A stretch of 64,000 nucleotides of DNA from NCBI RefSeq assembly GCF_000161835.1, contig NZ_GG697169.2, forward strand, positions 924,418-988,417, given 5' to 3'. The notes beneath the pieces are model-generated. The model made no database searches. It had not been told where the DNA came from and saw nothing but the letters and a program-made list of their open reading frames with translations. This document shows positions 47,676-58,189 of this stretch, one piece after another. Position 1 is the first letter of the stretch; every line of letters begins with the position of its first letter. The stretch is from Thalassobium sp. R2A62 (lineage in GTDB: Bacteria > Pseudomonadota > Alphaproteobacteria > Rhodobacterales > Rhodobacteraceae). A program made the translations under genes and the position numbers.

Positions 47676-49175
47676 ATGCAAGAGCTTACGCATTTTATCA
47701 ATGGCGCCCATGTCGCTGGCACCTCGGGCCGCTTTGCCGATGTCTTCAACCCTGCCACTGGTGAAGTCCAAGCCAAGGTGCCACTGGCCAGTGCCGCCGA
47801 AATGGACCACGCCGTCCAAGTCGCTGCCGCCGCACAGCCTGCTTGGGCCGCCGTGAACCCCCAACGTCGCGCCCGGGTGATGATGAAATTCGTCGACCTG
47901 CTGAACCGCGATATGGACAAACTGGCCGAAGCGCTCAGCCGCGAGCATGGCAAAACGCTTCCCGATGCCGCTGGCGACGTTCAACGTGGCCTCGAAGTCG
48001 TCGAGTACTGCATTGGCGCGCCTCACTTGCTCAAGGGCGAGTACACTGACAGCGCGGGTCCTGGCATTGATATGTATTCCATGCGTCAGGCGCTGGGTGT
48101 GACGGCCGGCATTACGCCGTTCAACTTCCCAGCCATGATCCCGATGTGGATGTTTGCCCCCGCGATCGTGTGTGGCAATGCGTTCATTCTCAAACCATCC
48201 GAACGTGACCCATCTGTGCCTTTGATGTTGGCCGAACTGATGGAAGAAGCTGGACTGCCCAAGGGCATCCTACAGGTCGTGAACGGTGACAAAGAGGCCG
48301 TCGACGCGATCCTGTACCATGACGTGATCCAATCTGTCGGCTTTGTTGGCTCGACACCGATTGCTGAATACATCTACGGCACAGGCTGTGCACAAGGCAA
48401 ACGCGTCCAGTGCTTTGGTGGTGCAAAGAACCACATGATCATCATGCCCGATGCCGACATGGACCAGGCAGCTGATGCTTTGGTCGGGGCCGGATACGGC
48501 GCCGCTGGCGAACGCTGCATGGCTATTTCGGTTGCTGTCCCAGTGGGCGACGAAACCGCAGACCGCCTGATCGAAAAGCTGGTCCCTCGGATCGAAGCTC
48601 TTAAGGTTGGCCCCTACACCGCTGGCAAAGACGTGGACTATGGTCCCGTTGTCACAGCTGCGGCCAAGGCCAACATCGAAGCGTTGGTGCAAACAGGCAT
48701 CGACCAAGGTGCCGAGCTGGTCGTCGATGGTCGCAACTATTCAATGCAGGGCTATGAGGACGGCTTCTTTGTCGGTCCGCACCTCTTTGACCGTGCCACC
48801 AAGGACATGGATATCTATCAAAAAGAAATCTTTGGCCCAGTCCTGACTTGCGTGCGTGCGCAAAACTACGAAGAGGCGATCGGCCTCGCGATGGACCATG
48901 AATACGGCAACGGAACTGCAATCTTCACACGGGACGGTGACGCCGCTCGTGACTTTGCCAACCGGATCAACATCGGCATGGTCGGCATCAACGTTCCGAT
49001 CCCTGTGCCGCTGGCCTATCACACCTTTGGCGGTTGGAAGAAATCGGTGTTCGGTGACTTAAACCAACACGGCCCAGACGCGTTCAAATTCTATACGCGG
49101 ACAAAAACCGTCACAGCACGCTGGCCTTCGGGGATCAAAGAAGGTGGCGAATTCAGCATTCCAGTAATGGAATAA
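47676..49175 (+). CDS. mmsA: Methylmalonate-semialdehyde dehydrogenase (acylating)
   Basis: CoA-acylating aldehyde dehydrogenase turning methylmalonate semialdehyde to propionyl-CoA, the last specific step of valine breakdown. 499 residues, family length. TPFNFPAMIPMWM, FVGSTPIAEYIY, GGAKNHMIIMPDAD and the catalytic Cys in GAAGERCMAISVAVP are all present. ATG 47676 has GAGAG upstream; an ATG four codons earlier is the alternative. Grouped with 3-hydroxyisobutyryl-CoA hydrolase and mmsB downstream, with a glycosyltransferase gene interposed. Confidence 0.96.
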   Translation: MQELTHFINGAHVAGTSGRFADVFNPATGEVQAKVPLASAAEMDHAVQVAAAAQPAWAAVNPQRRARVMMKFVDLLNRDMDKLAEALSREHGKTLPDAAGDVQRGLEVVEYCIGAPHLLKGEYTDSAGPGIDMYSMRQALGVTAGITPFNFPAMIPMWMFAPAIVCGNAFILKPSERDPSVPLMLAELMEEAGLPKGILQVVNGDKEAVDAILYHDVIQSVGFVGSTPIAEYIYGTGCAQGKRVQCFGGAKNHMIIMPDADMDQAADALVGAGYGAAGERCMAISVAVPVGDETADRLIEKLVPRIEALKVGPYTAGKDVDYGPVVTAAAKANIEALVQTGIDQGAELVVDGRNYSMQGYEDGFFVGPHLFDRATKDMDIYQKEIFGPVLTCVRAQNYEEAIGLAMDHEYGNGTAIFTRDGDAARDFANRINIGMVGINVPIPVPLAYHTFGGWKKSVFGDLNQHGPDAFKFYTRTKTVTARWPSGIKEGGEFSIPVME

Positions 49176-50129
49176 TCAGGTCAATTTGTCGGGCGCGTAG
49201 ATGTCTACACGCCCGCCAAAAAATGACAAGATACGACCATGTGCATCCGCGATTTTCATAACGGCTCTGACAAACATCTTTGGGCCCATCACGATGGATC
49301 CAATCATCAACACGATCGCTTCGACTACATTTGAAATCACACGTTTCAATGTCTGCCCTTTGGATTTTCCATGCAGGTTGACGTTGTTGATCGCACCCCC
49401 CTTTGTACGGCGATATTGAACCCCTAATTTCAGACGGCTGCTGGGGATACGGTCGCGCACCAGTGCATTGGGCACCCATCCAACGCGCCCGCCACGCCTA
49501 CGAACGTCAATACAGAACTTGGTGTCTTCGCCGCCAGTCATGCCTATGCTAACGTCAAAACGCACATCATGCTTTCGCGCAAAATCAAGCCGGAATGCCC
49601 AATTGTTTGTCGCCGCATTTTGGGCCTGCGCAATGATTGGGTCTTTGTTCTTTTCACGGGCTTGTTCATTCCGCCGCGTTGCAGACTCATACAGTGCATG
49701 TTGCCAGATCCCCCGATTTGGCTCTAATGGTTCGAGCGTCAAAGGCCCCGAAACCAGATCATAGCCGCCTTCGTCCAAACCACCGATCAGATTGACGAGC
49801 CACGTCTCAGAAACTTTTCCATCGTCGTCACAAAACGTAAGGATGTCATAGCCTTGATCCAATGCGATCTGCAAAACATGGTTGCGTGCAGGGACGATCC
49901 CGCCGTTCGGTTCGTTTTCATAGATGACCTGTTCAGGCACGGACACATCAAAGTTTTCGATCACGGTGCCAAGTGTTTTCTCAGCCTCGTTTTCAACGAC
50001 AATAAAGGCGATCTCGTCATCCTCGGGTCGTTTCATTTGGGCATAGGTTTCGAGCAAGCCAACCAACAAATCTGGCCGCCCTCGAGTAATCGTTCCTAAT
50101 GCAATTCGTCGCTTGGTCTTATTTTCCAT
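49176..50129 (-). CDS. Family 2 glycosyltransferase
   Basis: 317-residue GT2-type enzyme. The nucleotide-sugar domain begins RIALGTITRGRPDLLVGLLE; the metal-binding acidic triad is in LTFCDDDGKVSETWL; the catalytic ED is in IGMTGGEDTKFCIDVRRRGG. C-terminal basic/hydrophobic segments (about 260-300) suggest membrane association. ATG 50129 follows GAGGA. Its stop abuts the mmsA stop, on the opposite strand. Acceptor unknown; surface polysaccharide or glycolipid synthesis is likely. It splits the valine genes, which suggests later insertion. Confidence 0.85.
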   Translation of the reverse strand: MENKTKRRIALGTITRGRPDLLVGLLETYAQMKRPEDDEIAFIVVENEAEKTLGTVIENFDVSVPEQVIYENEPNGGIVPARNHVLQIALDQGYDILTFCDDDGKVSETWLVNLIGGLDEGGYDLVSGPLTLEPLEPNRGIWQHALYESATRRNEQAREKNKDPIIAQAQNAATNNWAFRLDFARKHDVRFDVSIGMTGGEDTKFCIDVRRRGGRVGWVPNALVRDRIPSSRLKLGVQYRRTKGGAINNVNLHGKSKGQTLKRVISNVVEAIVLMIGSIVMGPKMFVRAVMKIADAHGRILSFFGGRVDIYAPDKLT

Positions 50130-50265
50130 CTGATCCTCATCAGGACGCACGAAAAAGAAAAATGCTTTTTTGTATCGGTTAGATTTTTCAGCTTTTACGG
50201 TCTGACGCAAGCCCGCTGTCGGTTTTGAGCTTGTCTTTGCCAGCCGTGCCGTTTTGAATTGCCCA

Positions 50266-51306
50266 GTGAATCAGATCATCATCCGAAAAGATGGCCACGC
50301 GGGATGGATCACGCTGGACCGCCCCGAGGCCCACAACGCGCTAACCCATGACATGGTTTTGGCGATTGAGCAGGCGTTGGATCAATGGCGCAACGATACC
50401 AGTATCAAACTGTTGATCATTGATGCGTCAGGGGATTGTGCATTTTGCGCGGGTGGTGATATCACTGATTTGCACCGCACTGGCACGGCTGGTGACTACG
50501 AATATGGTCGCCGGTTCTGGCGTGACGAATACCGCATGAATGCCAAGCTTGCGCGCTTTCCTAAACCCGTCGTCACATTCCTCGCGGGCTTCACGATGGG
50601 TGGCGGTGTTGGCGTTGGGTGCCACGGGTCGCACCGTATTGTTTGCGACAGCAGCCGCATTGCCATGCCCGAAGTGACCATTGGATTGCTGCCCGATGTT
50701 GGCGGATCTCTCCTGCTCTCTCAGGCCCCAGGGCGATTGGGCGAATACCTAGGGATCACTGGCGCACGGTTCGCAGCAGGAGATGCTATTCTCGCGGGCT
50801 TTGCGGATTACTTTATCCCAGCGGGCGACTGGGCCCCACTAAAGGATGACCTGTGCAAGAGTGGTGACTGGACCCGCCTTGATGCGGTAGCTCAGACGCC
50901 TCTGACGGCTCGGTTGTCCGAGAAGATGGATCAGATCAACGTGCATTTTGGTGGCGAAGCCCTTGCCGACATTGTCCGCTCGCTACGTCAAGATGATAGC
51001 AAATTTGCGTCGGAAACCCTAGATAAAATTGGCCGAAACTCGCCCCTTGCCATGGCGTGTGGGATCGAGGCTATTCACAGAATCCGAGGGCGCGACGACA
51101 TCAGTATGGCGCTCGAGCTCGAGTACCGGTTCGTGCATCGCGCGATGGCCCATGCTGATTTCTTAGAAGGGATCCGCGCCGCTTTGATTGACCGAGACCA
51201 GACAGCCCAATGGATGCATAGTTTGGACGATCCGATCGCAGCGGATGTGACGAAAATGATGATGCCCTTGGGCGCAGAGAAACTAGACCTCAGAGGGATA
51301 GAATAG
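50266..51306 (+). CDS. 3-hydroxyisobutyryl-CoA hydrolase
   Basis: Crotonase-family hydrolase freeing 3-hydroxyisobutyrate from its CoA ester in valine breakdown. About 346 residues. FCAGGDITDLHR, FLAGFTMGGGVGVGCHGSHR and MPEVTIGLLPDVGGSLLLSQ are the HIBYL-CoA hydrolase motifs (PDVGGS in place of the hydratase pattern). Start is GTG 50266 by alignment, or TTG 50254; neither has a good Shine-Dalgarno. The stop is followed at once by the mmsB ATG, so they are co-translated. Confidence 0.9.
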   Translation: MNQIIIRKDGHAGWITLDRPEAHNALTHDMVLAIEQALDQWRNDTSIKLLIIDASGDCAFCAGGDITDLHRTGTAGDYEYGRRFWRDEYRMNAKLARFPKPVVTFLAGFTMGGGVGVGCHGSHRIVCDSSRIAMPEVTIGLLPDVGGSLLLSQAPGRLGEYLGITGARFAAGDAILAGFADYFIPAGDWAPLKDDLCKSGDWTRLDAVAQTPLTARLSEKMDQINVHFGGEALADIVRSLRQDDSKFASETLDKIGRNSPLAMACGIEAIHRIRGRDDISMALELEYRFVHRAMAHADFLEGIRAALIDRDQTAQWMHSLDDPIAADVTKMMMPLGAEKLDLRGIE

Positions 51307-52185
51307 ATGAAAATTGGGTTTATTGGTTTAGGAAATATGGGCGCCCCAATGGCGATCAATCTGGCCAAGGCGGGTCATGAGGTTTCGGGCTTTGACCCCG
51401 TCGCGCGCCCCACTGAATTAACCCTCGTCGAGACGGCGGCGATCGCTGCCGCTGGCGCAGATGTTGTCATAACGATGCTGCCCAACGGAGATATCCTGCG
51501 CGCGGTCGCCTCTGACATTCATCCACTTATGAACGCGAATGCAACGCACCTTGATTGCTCGACTGTTGATGTAGACAGCGCCCGCGCCGTGGCTGATGCG
51601 GCTGTGGCGTCGTGTTTGAATGCGGTTGATGCGCCCGTGTCCGGCGGGGTCGGTGGTGCGGCGTCTGGCACGCTCACCTTTATGGCCGGCGGAACCAAAG
51701 AAGGGTTCGAAAACGTCTCGGAACTCTTTGATATTATGGGGCAAAAGGCCGTTCACTGCGGCCCATCTGGCAATGGCCAAGCCGCAAAAATCTGCAATAA
51801 CATGATCCTAGGTGTGACGATGATCGCAACCTCCGAGGCGTTTGTTCTTGCCGATAAACTGGGATTGTCCAGAGAGGCGATGTACGACGTTGTGAGCACG
51901 TCATCAGGCGCGTCTTGGAGCATGAACACCTATTGCCCCGCGCCGAATGTGGGACCGACCAGCCCCGCAGACAACAACTATGAACCCGGCTTTGCGGCTG
52001 AGCTGATGCTCAAGGATTTACGGCTAAGCCAAGTCGCAGCAGAAGCGGTCGACGCTGATACGCCAATGGGCCAAGCCGCCGCCGCCCTCTACACACGCTT
52101 TGTTGAAGAAGAAGACGGTTTGGGGCGGGATTTCAGCGCGATGTTGCCGCGTTTTGAAACAAAGTCGCGATCCGAAAATACGTAA
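51307..52185 (+). CDS. mmsB: 3-hydroxyisobutyrate dehydrogenase
   Basis: NAD-dependent oxidation of 3-hydroxyisobutyrate to methylmalonate semialdehyde, feeding MmsA. The 292-residue beta-hydroxyacid dehydrogenase has IGFIGLGNMGAPMAINLAK, APVSGGVGGAASGTLTFMAG (substrate site), and the catalytic Lys in GNGQAAKICNNMILG. Starts immediately after the hydrolase stop. Confidence 0.96.
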   Translation: MKIGFIGLGNMGAPMAINLAKAGHEVSGFDPVARPTELTLVETAAIAAAGADVVITMLPNGDILRAVASDIHPLMNANATHLDCSTVDVDSARAVADAAVASCLNAVDAPVSGGVGGAASGTLTFMAGGTKEGFENVSELFDIMGQKAVHCGPSGNGQAAKICNNMILGVTMIATSEAFVLADKLGLSREAMYDVVSTSSGASWSMNTYCPAPNVGPTSPADNNYEPGFAAELMLKDLRLSQVAAEAVDADTPMGQAAAALYTRFVEEEDGLGRDFSAMLPRFETKSRSENT

Positions 52186-52199
52186 TTTGTATAAATTAC
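52182..52199. terminator. AT-rich hairpin between mmsB and uvrA
   Basis: GTAATTT (52182-52188), loop GTAT, AAATTAC (52193-52199) overlaps the mmsB stop. It sits between convergent genes. The AT-rich stem makes terminator function uncertain. Confidence 0.35.
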
Positions 52200-52265
52200 A
52201 TATCGGTCTCTTGTAATTTTCATATTTTGGCCGCGCGGTGCGTTAACCTCGCCCCGCGCACCAAA

Positions 52266-55124
52266 TTATTCTGCGGCGTGCTTGCTTGGTTTGAACATGT
52301 CACGCAGATAGTATCCAGTGTGGCTGCCTTCGGTTTCGGCCACTTGTTCGGGGGTTCCAGTCGCGACAACCGTACCACCCCCGTCACCACCCTCGGGTCC
52401 GATGTCGATGATCCAATCCGCCGTTTTCACCACGTCCAGATTGTGTTCGATCACGACGACAGAGTTGCCTTGGTCAACCAATTCATGAAGCACCTCGAGC
52501 AGCTTTTTCACGTCTTCGAAATGCAGGCCTGTCGTCGGCTCGTCGAGGATATAGAGCGTCCGCCCTGTTGATCGTTTGGCCAGCTCTTTTGAGAGTTTGA
52601 CCCTCTGCGCCTCGCCGCCAGACAGGGTCGTCGCCTGTTGACCGACCTTGATATAGCCAAGACCCACGCGCATCAGGGCATCCATCTTGTCGCGGATCGA
52701 CGGCACCGCTTTGAAGAAGTCTTGCGCGTCTTCGACCGTCATGTCGAGCACGTCGGCAATGGATTTGGACTTGAACTTTACCTCGAGTGTCTCGCGATTG
52801 TAGCGCTGACCGCTACAGGTTTCACAGGTGACATAGACGTCCGGCAAGAAGTGCATTTCGATCTTGATGACACCGTCACCTTGGCACGCCTCACAACGCC
52901 CCCCTTTGACGTTGAACGAGAACCGACCGGGTTTATAGCCGCGTGCTTTGGCCTCTGGCAGACCGGCAAACCATTCACGGATCGGGGTAAAGGCACCAGT
53001 GTAAGTGGCTGGATTGGACCGCGGGGTACGCCCGATAGGACGCTGGTCAATGTCGATAACCTTGTCGAGATGCTCGAGCCCTTTGATCGTCTCGCAAGGG
53101 GCCGGTGTTTGACGCGCACCGTTCAGCTGCATCGAGGCGGTTTTGAACAGCGTCTCGATGGTCAGCGTCGATTTACCACCGCCCGAAACACCCGTCACAC
53201 ACAGAAATTTACCAAGGGGGAAATCAACAGTGACGTTTTGCAGGTTGTTGCCCGTCGCCTTTTTGACCGTGATCTTTTTCTTGTTTCCCTTGCGGCGATC
53301 AGAGTTCACAGGGATTTCGCGCGTGCCTGTCAAATACTGGCCTGTGATGCTGTCGGCATTGTCGGCAATCGCTTGGGGCGTGCCGTGGGCGACAACTTGG
53401 CCGCCATGCACGCCAGCACCAGGACCGATGTCGAACACATAGTCCGCCTCGCGGATCGCCTCTTCGTCGTGCTCAACCACAATCACGGTGTTGCCTTGGT
53501 CACGCAGGTTTTTCAGAGTGATCAGCAACCGGTCATTGTCGCGTTGGTGCAGGCCGATGGACGGCTCGTCCAAAACGTAGAGAACGCCCGTCAGACCCGA
53601 TCCGATTTGGCTGGCCAAGCGGATGCGTTGAGATTCGCCACCCGACAGCGTGCCGGAATTCCGTGACAGGGTCAGATATTCAAGGCCAACATTGTTGAGA
53701 AACCCAAGACGTTCGCGGATTTCCTTGAGGATCGCGCGGGCAATTTCGTTCTTTTGATCGGTCAAATGCTCTGGAACAGAGGTGCACCAATCAAAGGCTT
53801 CGCGGATCGACATCTGAACCACCTGCCCGACGTGAATGCCAGCAATTTTTACGGCCAACGCTTCGGGGCGCAGACGGTAACCTTCGCAGGTGCCGCAGGA
53901 CCGGTTGTTTTGATAGCGTTCAAATTCTTCGCGGATCCACGAGCTGTCGGTCTCGCGGTAACGGCGTTCCATGTTCGGAATGACACCTTCGAACGGGCGG
54001 CTGACATTGTAGACGCGCCCCCCTTCGTCATAGCGGAACGCGATTTCTTCTTCGCCCGAGCCGTAGAGAAACACCTGTTGAACGAACGCTGGAAGATCCT
54101 TCCAACGAGCGTTCTGATCAAACTCGTAGTGTTTCGCGATCGCTTCGATGGTTTGTTTAAAATAGGGCGATTTGCCTTTGCGCCACGGTGCCAGCGCGCC
54201 GTCATACACCTTGAGCGTGGCATCAGGCACGACGAGACGTTCGTCAAAGAACAGCTCGACCCCGAGACCGTCACACGACGGGCATGCGCCAAACGGAGCG
54301 TTGAACGAAAACAGCCGCGGCTCTATTTCTGGGATCGTAAAGCCGGACACAGGACAGGCAAAGTTCTCGGAAAAGGTCAGACGCTCGGGGTCGCCCTCTT
54401 TGGGCGCTGTCTCGATATGCGCAATACCATCTGCAAGATCGAGCGCTGTGCGGAAACTATCGGCGAGACGGGTCTCTAACCCTTCGCGGATCACGATACG
54501 GTCGACGACAACATCAATGTCATGGCGGTACTTTTTATCCAGCGTGGGTGGTTCGTCCAGATCGTAGAATTCTCCATCCACTTTGACACGCTGGAAACCC
54601 TGCTTTTTGAGTTCGGCAAATTCCTTGCGGTATTCACCTTTGCGGTCGCGAATGATCGGGGCCAAAAGGTAGCCGCGCGTGCCCTCTTCCATCGCCATTG
54701 TGCGGTCGACCATGTCTTGGACCTGTTGGGCCTCAATCGGCAGGCCAGTCGCGGGGCTGAACGGGGTGCCCACACGTGCAAACAGCAGACGCATGTAGTC
54801 GTAAATCTCGGTGACTGTGCCAACGGTCGAACGCGGGTTCTTCGAGGTGGTTTTTTGCTCGATCGAAATTGCGGGCGACAGACCTGTGATGTGATCGACG
54901 TCCGGCTTTTCCATCATATCGAGGAACTGGCGCGCGTAGGCGGACAGCGATTCCACATAGCGGCGCTGACCTTCGGCATAGATCGTATCAAAGGCGAGCG
55001 AGGATTTACCCGAACCGGACAAACCAGTGATCACAACCAGTTCGTTGCGCGGAATATCCACGTCGATGTTCTTGAGATTGTGTTCGCGCGCACCGCGGAC
55101 TTCGATGTTTTTTTGTTCAGCCAT
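52266..55124 (-). CDS. uvrA: Excinuclease ABC subunit A
   Basis: ATPase that finds bulky DNA lesions in nucleotide excision repair. The 952-residue protein has two ABC modules ([20 protein letters not shown] and [18 protein letters not shown] as Walker A; two LSGGE signatures) and zinc modules with CPSCDGLG and CEACQGDG...[10 protein letters not shown]. The first zinc module reads CPVSG where E. coli has CPxC, which from memory is usual in alphaproteobacteria. ATG 55124 was chosen. An SOS box lies about 70 bases upstream. Confidence 0.97.
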   Translation of the reverse strand: MAEQKNIEVRGAREHNLKNIDVDIPRNELVVITGLSGSGKSSLAFDTIYAEGQRRYVESLSAYARQFLDMMEKPDVDHITGLSPAISIEQKTTSKNPRSTVGTVTEIYDYMRLLFARVGTPFSPATGLPIEAQQVQDMVDRTMAMEEGTRGYLLAPIIRDRKGEYRKEFAELKKQGFQRVKVDGEFYDLDEPPTLDKKYRHDIDVVVDRIVIREGLETRLADSFRTALDLADGIAHIETAPKEGDPERLTFSENFACPVSGFTIPEIEPRLFSFNAPFGACPSCDGLGVELFFDERLVVPDATLKVYDGALAPWRKGKSPYFKQTIEAIAKHYEFDQNARWKDLPAFVQQVFLYGSGEEEIAFRYDEGGRVYNVSRPFEGVIPNMERRYRETDSSWIREEFERYQNNRSCGTCEGYRLRPEALAVKIAGIHVGQVVQMSIREAFDWCTSVPEHLTDQKNEIARAILKEIRERLGFLNNVGLEYLTLSRNSGTLSGGESQRIRLASQIGSGLTGVLYVLDEPSIGLHQRDNDRLLITLKNLRDQGNTVIVVEHDEEAIREADYVFDIGPGAGVHGGQVVAHGTPQAIADNADSITGQYLTGTREIPVNSDRRKGNKKKITVKKATGNNLQNVTVDFPLGKFLCVTGVSGGGKSTLTIETLFKTASMQLNGARQTPAPCETIKGLEHLDKVIDIDQRPIGRTPRSNPATYTGAFTPIREWFAGLPEAKARGYKPGRFSFNVKGGRCEACQGDGVIKIEMHFLPDVYVTCETCSGQRYNRETLEVKFKSKSIADVLDMTVEDAQDFFKAVPSIRDKMDALMRVGLGYIKVGQQATTLSGGEAQRVKLSKELAKRSTGRTLYILDEPTTGLHFEDVKKLLEVLHELVDQGNSVVVIEHNLDVVKTADWIIDIGPEGGDGGGTVVATGTPEQVAETEGSHTGYYLRDMFKPSKHAAE

Positions 55125-55190
55125 GTCAGGCCCCCTTAGGTCCAACCCAACTAGATAGAGGGGCTGTGATCAAACGCCACCCTTGATATA

Positions 55191-55205
55191 GAACGTTTAG
55201 GGAAC
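55191..55205 (-). promoter_or_regulatory. SOS box upstream of uvrA
   Basis: GAAC-GTTTAGG-GAAC at 55191-55205 (GTTC-N7-GTTC on the uvrA strand), the same LexA box as before lexA. TATATC just after it on the coding strand is a candidate -10. Confidence 0.82.
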
Positions 55206-55226
55206 ATATGGAAATTAATTTCGTTT

Positions 55227-56387
55227 TTACGGATCAATTTCGGCGTGGTCCGCGTGCGTGATCTGCCACGCCATGAGTGCAATCAGCCCCAAACCCGCGC
55301 AAGACGCCAAAATCATCAGCCCCAACAACCCTGTTGTGCCAGCAATCGAAAGGCCCACAGCAAAGAGCGGCGTTCCAAGTGTCGTCCCGACATTGCCCAG
55401 CTGTGCGATCACCCCAGCGGCCCGGGCACGATCGCCCATGTCCGAGTTGAAATAGGGAATTGCCGCAAAACAGCCCCCCGGCGTCAGGCCCAGCCCGATG
55501 AACATCAGATAGAGCGGCCAAATGGCCCCAGTCGTTGCAACCGCCGCCCCAAAGAGCGTCACAACAAAGCCTGACGCAGCAATCAGATCTGGGCGATAGC
55601 GACGCGCCAAAAGACCTGCGGCAAATGTTCCAGCAAGACTGATCAGCGGCAGAACAGCGGCGAGATCAGGACGACCAATCGCGGTGGGAAGAAATGTCAT
55701 GAACGCGAGATACATCAGCGTGTACATCAAGAACCCCAGCCCCGGTGCCGCGATCCGTGGATTGGAATAGCTGCGAACGTGCGCGCGGAGATACCGTAGT
55801 GGAGGCTGGGGGTCTGGCGCAACGTCAGGCAGCCGCATCCAAACCAGCAGGCCAACGCACAGCAACCCAACCGCGTGCCCGCCATAAAGAAGCGGTAGCC
55901 CTCCAAGCGCGAGCGTCGCCGGAGCAATCAAAGACACGACCGCAAAGGCCACGCCAAAGAACATCGCCCAAAGGCTCATCGCGACGGGGCGGTCGTGGTC
56001 ATTTGCCGCCGCCGCCATAAGCGCCGGACAGGCGACGACGATGGCAAGGTGGGACAATCCTTCGGCAATGCGAAGCGGGATCATCGCGGCAAAGGGCGGC
56101 ACCAATCCCTCTAACCCCGAAAGGATCGCGCCAAAAATCACGGCTGCCAGCAGTACTTTTTTGCCGCCCAATCGGGCGACGATGCCCCCCGCAACGACAC
56201 CAAACACAATGCCGATACCCCCGACCAAAGACACAAGAATGGCGAGTTGCGGCAGGCTGCGATCATAGGCCTGCGCCAGTGCATCTAGCGAAAGAGAAAT
56301 CTTGCCAAATTGGGCGGCTGCAAAGAGCCCAAGACAAAAGATGAGGCCGACAAGCAGCCAGTCAGTGCGTGAATGGGATGAGGTCAT
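55227..56387 (-). CDS. MFS transporter, CynX/NimT-like
   Basis: 386-residue major facilitator with 12 predicted membrane segments (for example WLLVGLIFCLGLFAAAQFGK, LAILVSLVGGIGIVFGVVAG). The cytoplasmic loop RLGGKK follows helix 2, as in MFS proteins. The substrate is not identifiable. The stop lies within the uvrA upstream region. Confidence 0.82.
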   Translation of the reverse strand: MTSSHSRTDWLLVGLIFCLGLFAAAQFGKISLSLDALAQAYDRSLPQLAILVSLVGGIGIVFGVVAGGIVARLGGKKVLLAAVIFGAILSGLEGLVPPFAAMIPLRIAEGLSHLAIVVACPALMAAAANDHDRPVAMSLWAMFFGVAFAVVSLIAPATLALGGLPLLYGGHAVGLLCVGLLVWMRLPDVAPDPQPPLRYLRAHVRSYSNPRIAAPGLGFLMYTLMYLAFMTFLPTAIGRPDLAAVLPLISLAGTFAAGLLARRYRPDLIAASGFVVTLFGAAVATTGAIWPLYLMFIGLGLTPGGCFAAIPYFNSDMGDRARAAGVIAQLGNVGTTLGTPLFAVGLSIAGTTGLLGLMILASCAGLGLIALMAWQITHADHAEIDP

Positions 56388-56541
56388 GGGGGGACGCTAG
56401 TGCGCAATTGACTGCCTCACAAGCGCAAAGCAATGCTAAGGCGTGCAAAAAAAATACTGTTTGATTTCTACGAAAATCAATGTTTATCAGTTACTTGAGG
56501 GATATCAGCACCAATAGACGGCACCCAAAAATAGCAGGCAT

Positions 56542-56577
56542 AAAAAAACCTGCGCCGAAATATCGAACACAGGTTTT
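56542..56577 (-). terminator. Terminator of lpdA
   Basis: On the minus strand AAAACCTG, a 17-base loop, CAGGTTTT, then further T. It lies 25 bases after the lpdA stop. Confidence 0.75.
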
Positions 56578-56601
56578 GATGTTTGGATGTGGTGATCAGA
56601 A

Positions 56602-57996
56602 TTACATGTGAATGACGCGGTCGTAGGCGTCGAGCACACTCTCGTGCATCATCTCGGACAGTGTCGGATGCGGGAACACGGTGTTCATCAGATCTTCTTC
56701 TGTTGTTTCGAGCTGGCGACCGACGACGTATCCTTGGATCAGTTCGGTGACCTCAGCCCCGATCATGTGCGCGCCCAACAGCTCGCCCGTTTTTGCGTCG
56801 AATACGGTTTTGACCATGCCTTCGGGCTCACCCAATGCGATCGCCTTGCCGTTGCCGATGAATGGAAAGCGTCCGACTTTGATGTCATAGCCCAGCTCTT
56901 TGGCTTTGGCCTCGGTGTAGCCAACCGATGCGACTTGGGGGTGGCAATATGTGCAGCCCGCGATGCTCTCTGGTTTGACCGGATGCGGCTTGCCGCCTGC
57001 GATCAGCTCGGCGACCATGACACCTTCGTGGCTGGCCTTGTGCGCGAGCCAAGGCGCACCTGCGATGTCGCCAATGGCATAGAGCCCGTCGACACCTGTC
57101 CGGCAGTATTCGTCTGTCACAACATGGGTGCGGTCAATCTTGACGCCCAACGCTTCGAGCCCGAGGTTTTCAACATTGCCGACAATGCCGACAGCCGAAA
57201 TGACCGTGTCGAACTCTTGCGTGACGGTCTTACCGCCCGTCTCGATATGAACCGTGACCTTGCCCTTTGCACGGTCCAGCTTTTTGACCATGGATTTCTC
57301 CATGATTTTCATGCCCTGCTTGGTGAATTGCTTTTTCGCAAAGGCGCTAATTTCAGCGTCCTCGACAGGCAACACACGGTCCATAACCTCGACCACAGTC
57401 GTGTCAGCCCCGAGCGTATTGTAGAAAGACGCAAATTCAATGCCAATCGCGCCGGATCCGATGACCAACAGCTTTTTGGGCATGCGCGGCGGCGTAAGTG
57501 CGGTTTTGTATGTCCAAACCAGATCGCCGTCGGCCTCGAGGCCGGGCAATTCACGTGCGCGCGCACCAGTGGCAAGAACAATGTGCTTGGCTGTCAGGTT
57601 GGTCGTCTCTTTCTCGCCTTTCACGCTCACCTTGCCTTTGCCGGTAATCGTCGCCGTTCCCATAAACGTCGGAATTTTGTTCTTTTTCATCAGGTGACCG
57701 ATACCGCCTGACAGCTGAGCCGCGACACCGCGACTGCGTTTGACCACTGCATCCAGATCATAGCCGATACCATCTGCCTTGAGCCCAAACTCTTTGGCAC
57801 GGTGCATCAGGTGAAAGACCTCGGACGACCGCAGCATCGCCTTGGTTGGGATACAGCCCCAGTTCAGGCAGATACCGCCCATGTGTTCGCGTTCGACAAT
57901 CGCGACTTTGAGTCCCAGTTGCGCCCCACGAATAGCGGCAACGTAGCCACCGGGCCCTGCCCCAATCACAATCAAATCAAACGACGTTTCAGCCAT
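56602..57996 (-). CDS. lpdA: Dihydrolipoyl dehydrogenase
   Basis: FAD enzyme that reoxidises dihydrolipoamide in 2-oxoacid dehydrogenase or glycine cleavage complexes. The 464-residue protein has VIGAGPGGYVAAIRGAQLGL, the redox pair in GGICLNWGCIPTK, the NAD site VIGSGAIGIEFASFYNTLG, and the C-terminal HPTLSEMMHESV with the catalytic His. ATG 57996 has GGAGGA upstream. It stands alone, with no E1/E2 genes adjacent, so it may serve several complexes. Confidence 0.96.
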   Translation of the reverse strand: MAETSFDLIVIGAGPGGYVAAIRGAQLGLKVAIVEREHMGGICLNWGCIPTKAMLRSSEVFHLMHRAKEFGLKADGIGYDLDAVVKRSRGVAAQLSGGIGHLMKKNKIPTFMGTATITGKGKVSVKGEKETTNLTAKHIVLATGARARELPGLEADGDLVWTYKTALTPPRMPKKLLVIGSGAIGIEFASFYNTLGADTTVVEVMDRVLPVEDAEISAFAKKQFTKQGMKIMEKSMVKKLDRAKGKVTVHIETGGKTVTQEFDTVISAVGIVGNVENLGLEALGVKIDRTHVVTDEYCRTGVDGLYAIGDIAGAPWLAHKASHEGVMVAELIAGGKPHPVKPESIAGCTYCHPQVASVGYTEAKAKELGYDIKVGRFPFIGNGKAIALGEPEGMVKTVFDAKTGELLGAHMIGAEVTELIQGYVVGRQLETTEEDLMNTVFPHPTLSEMMHESVLDAYDRVIHM

Positions 57997-58189
57997 GGTT
58001 CATCCTCCTGTCAAAACTAGTTTGACGTTAAACTATTTTTTTATGCACCGCCAGTATGTGGCGAACAGGTCTGTTATGCTTAATATGCATAGCCCGTAAA
58101 TCTGGGTGAAATGTCAGAAATAACTGGTCCGGCGACGTTGCTTGCCGGCATTTCGTAGGGATCACTTTTTCGAAGCAATGCCCGCCACG

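Noticed and set aside
47568-48026. A 5' extension of the LysR gene antisense to mmsA
   Set aside because: The family N-terminus MNWDDMKVF is at 47567; the extension only reads mmsA backwards.
52638-53666. Long open frames antisense to uvrA
   Set aside because: Typical shadow frames of a long moderately GC-rich gene; no starts with Shine-Dalgarno and no protein-like composition.
56608-57711. A 367-codon open frame antisense to lpdA
   Set aside because: It mirrors lpdA codon structure, has no domain-like order, and lpdA is a full, well-conserved gene.
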